Assembly: GCA_017962085.1 (NCBI GenBank)
Contig: JAGCWA010000016.1
Location: forward strand, 1 to 64,000
DNA from: Paludibacteraceae bacterium
Lineage (GTDB): Bacteria; Bacteroidota; Bacteroidia; Bacteroidales; Paludibacteraceae
Direction: 5' to 3'
DNA: 64,000 bases
This document shows positions 63,932 to 64,000 of the stretch, piece by piece (positions within the stretch are counted from its first letter, which is position 1; each line of letters begins with the position of its first letter). Both the position numbers and the translations under genes were made by a program. A model generated the notes under the pieces. The model was not told the origin of the DNA. It ran no database searches and saw only the letters and a program-made list of their open reading frames with translations.

Positions 63932-64000
63932 GCTTTTTACGACGCTTAAAAGAAGATTATAACATTTTTTCACAAAAAAATTATACATTCGCGATAACAA
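63932..64000. other. Start of the intergenic region after porU
   Basis: AT-rich; TACATTCG near 63986-63993 may be a -7 box (one-base variant) for the next gene beyond the window. Confidence 0.35.

Noticed and set aside
1-64000. CRISPR array, insertion sequence, diversity-generating retroelement or restriction system
   Set aside because: No evenly spaced repeats, transposase, reverse transcriptase, methyltransferase or nuclease pair was found anywhere in the window.

Overview
The window is a chromosomal segment of a bacterium of the phylum Bacteroidota, most likely order Bacteroidales. The evidence is the TAnnTTTG-type -7 boxes before many genes, two hybrid two-component systems (HTCS), a DUF4290 gene, type B L31, a dimeric-type glycyl-tRNA synthetase, the type IX secretion (T9SS) sortase PorU, and a giant secreted protein ending in a gliding-motility-type C-terminal domain. 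I cannot name the genus from sequence alone. Core genes have roughly balanced base composition; a 5.3 kb insert is clearly more AT-rich.

Layout. 1-6059 (-): the 5' part of a giant secreted Ig-like-repeat protein that runs off the left edge. 6189-6563 (-): a DUF486 membrane protein. 6713-11642 (-): an operon of two paralogous secreted BspA-like proteins and a lipoprotein with repeated carboxypeptidase-regulatory-like domains. 11812-14250 (+): a Y-family polymerase, a YolD-like partner and a membrane protein, then tRNA-Gln. 14510-16561 (+): YgiQ-type radical SAM protein. 16623-17584 (-): a two-gene Panacea (DUF4065) toxin-antitoxin-like module. 17672-23849 (-): DUF4290, MurA (with Asp instead of the usual Cys), class A PBP, an alpha-oxoamine synthase and a guanine-deaminase-like enzyme. 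24037-30376 (+): ApbE, HTCS and TerC. 30465-31544 (-): mannose-1-phosphate guanylyltransferase.

31953-37257 is an integrated mobile element inserted at the 3' end of tRNA-Leu(CAA). It is bounded by a 12-bp direct repeat of the tRNA 3' end. It carries a tyrosine integrase, an excisionase-like HTH protein, a filamentous-phage II/X-like replication protein, an AT-hook protein and two proteins of uncertain function. It has AGGTGTACT-type repeats inside both ends, and it has separated the tRNA from a hairpin that looks like its original terminator.

37685-41680 (-) is a second HTCS, followed by a GC-rich intergenic island that may encode a structured RNA. Then come glyA, a rhomboid protease, a UPF1-like helicase, a 2,238-residue T9SS cargo protein, glycyl-tRNA synthetase and a periplasmic cyclophilin (42043-55588). 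The right end (55715-63931) holds L31, NAD kinase, methionyl-tRNA formyltransferase, an ECF sigma factor, tRNA-Asp, a TatD nuclease, an FAH-family enzyme and PorU.

The functional themes are T9SS secretion (PorU plus two giant cargo-like proteins), cell-envelope synthesis (MurA, PBP1A, oxoamine synthase, ManC), and accessory elements (the tRNA-Leu element, the Panacea pair and the polymerase cassette). The least explained parts are the tRNA-Leu element, the partner protein of the Panacea antitoxin, and the intergenic island at 41802-41925.
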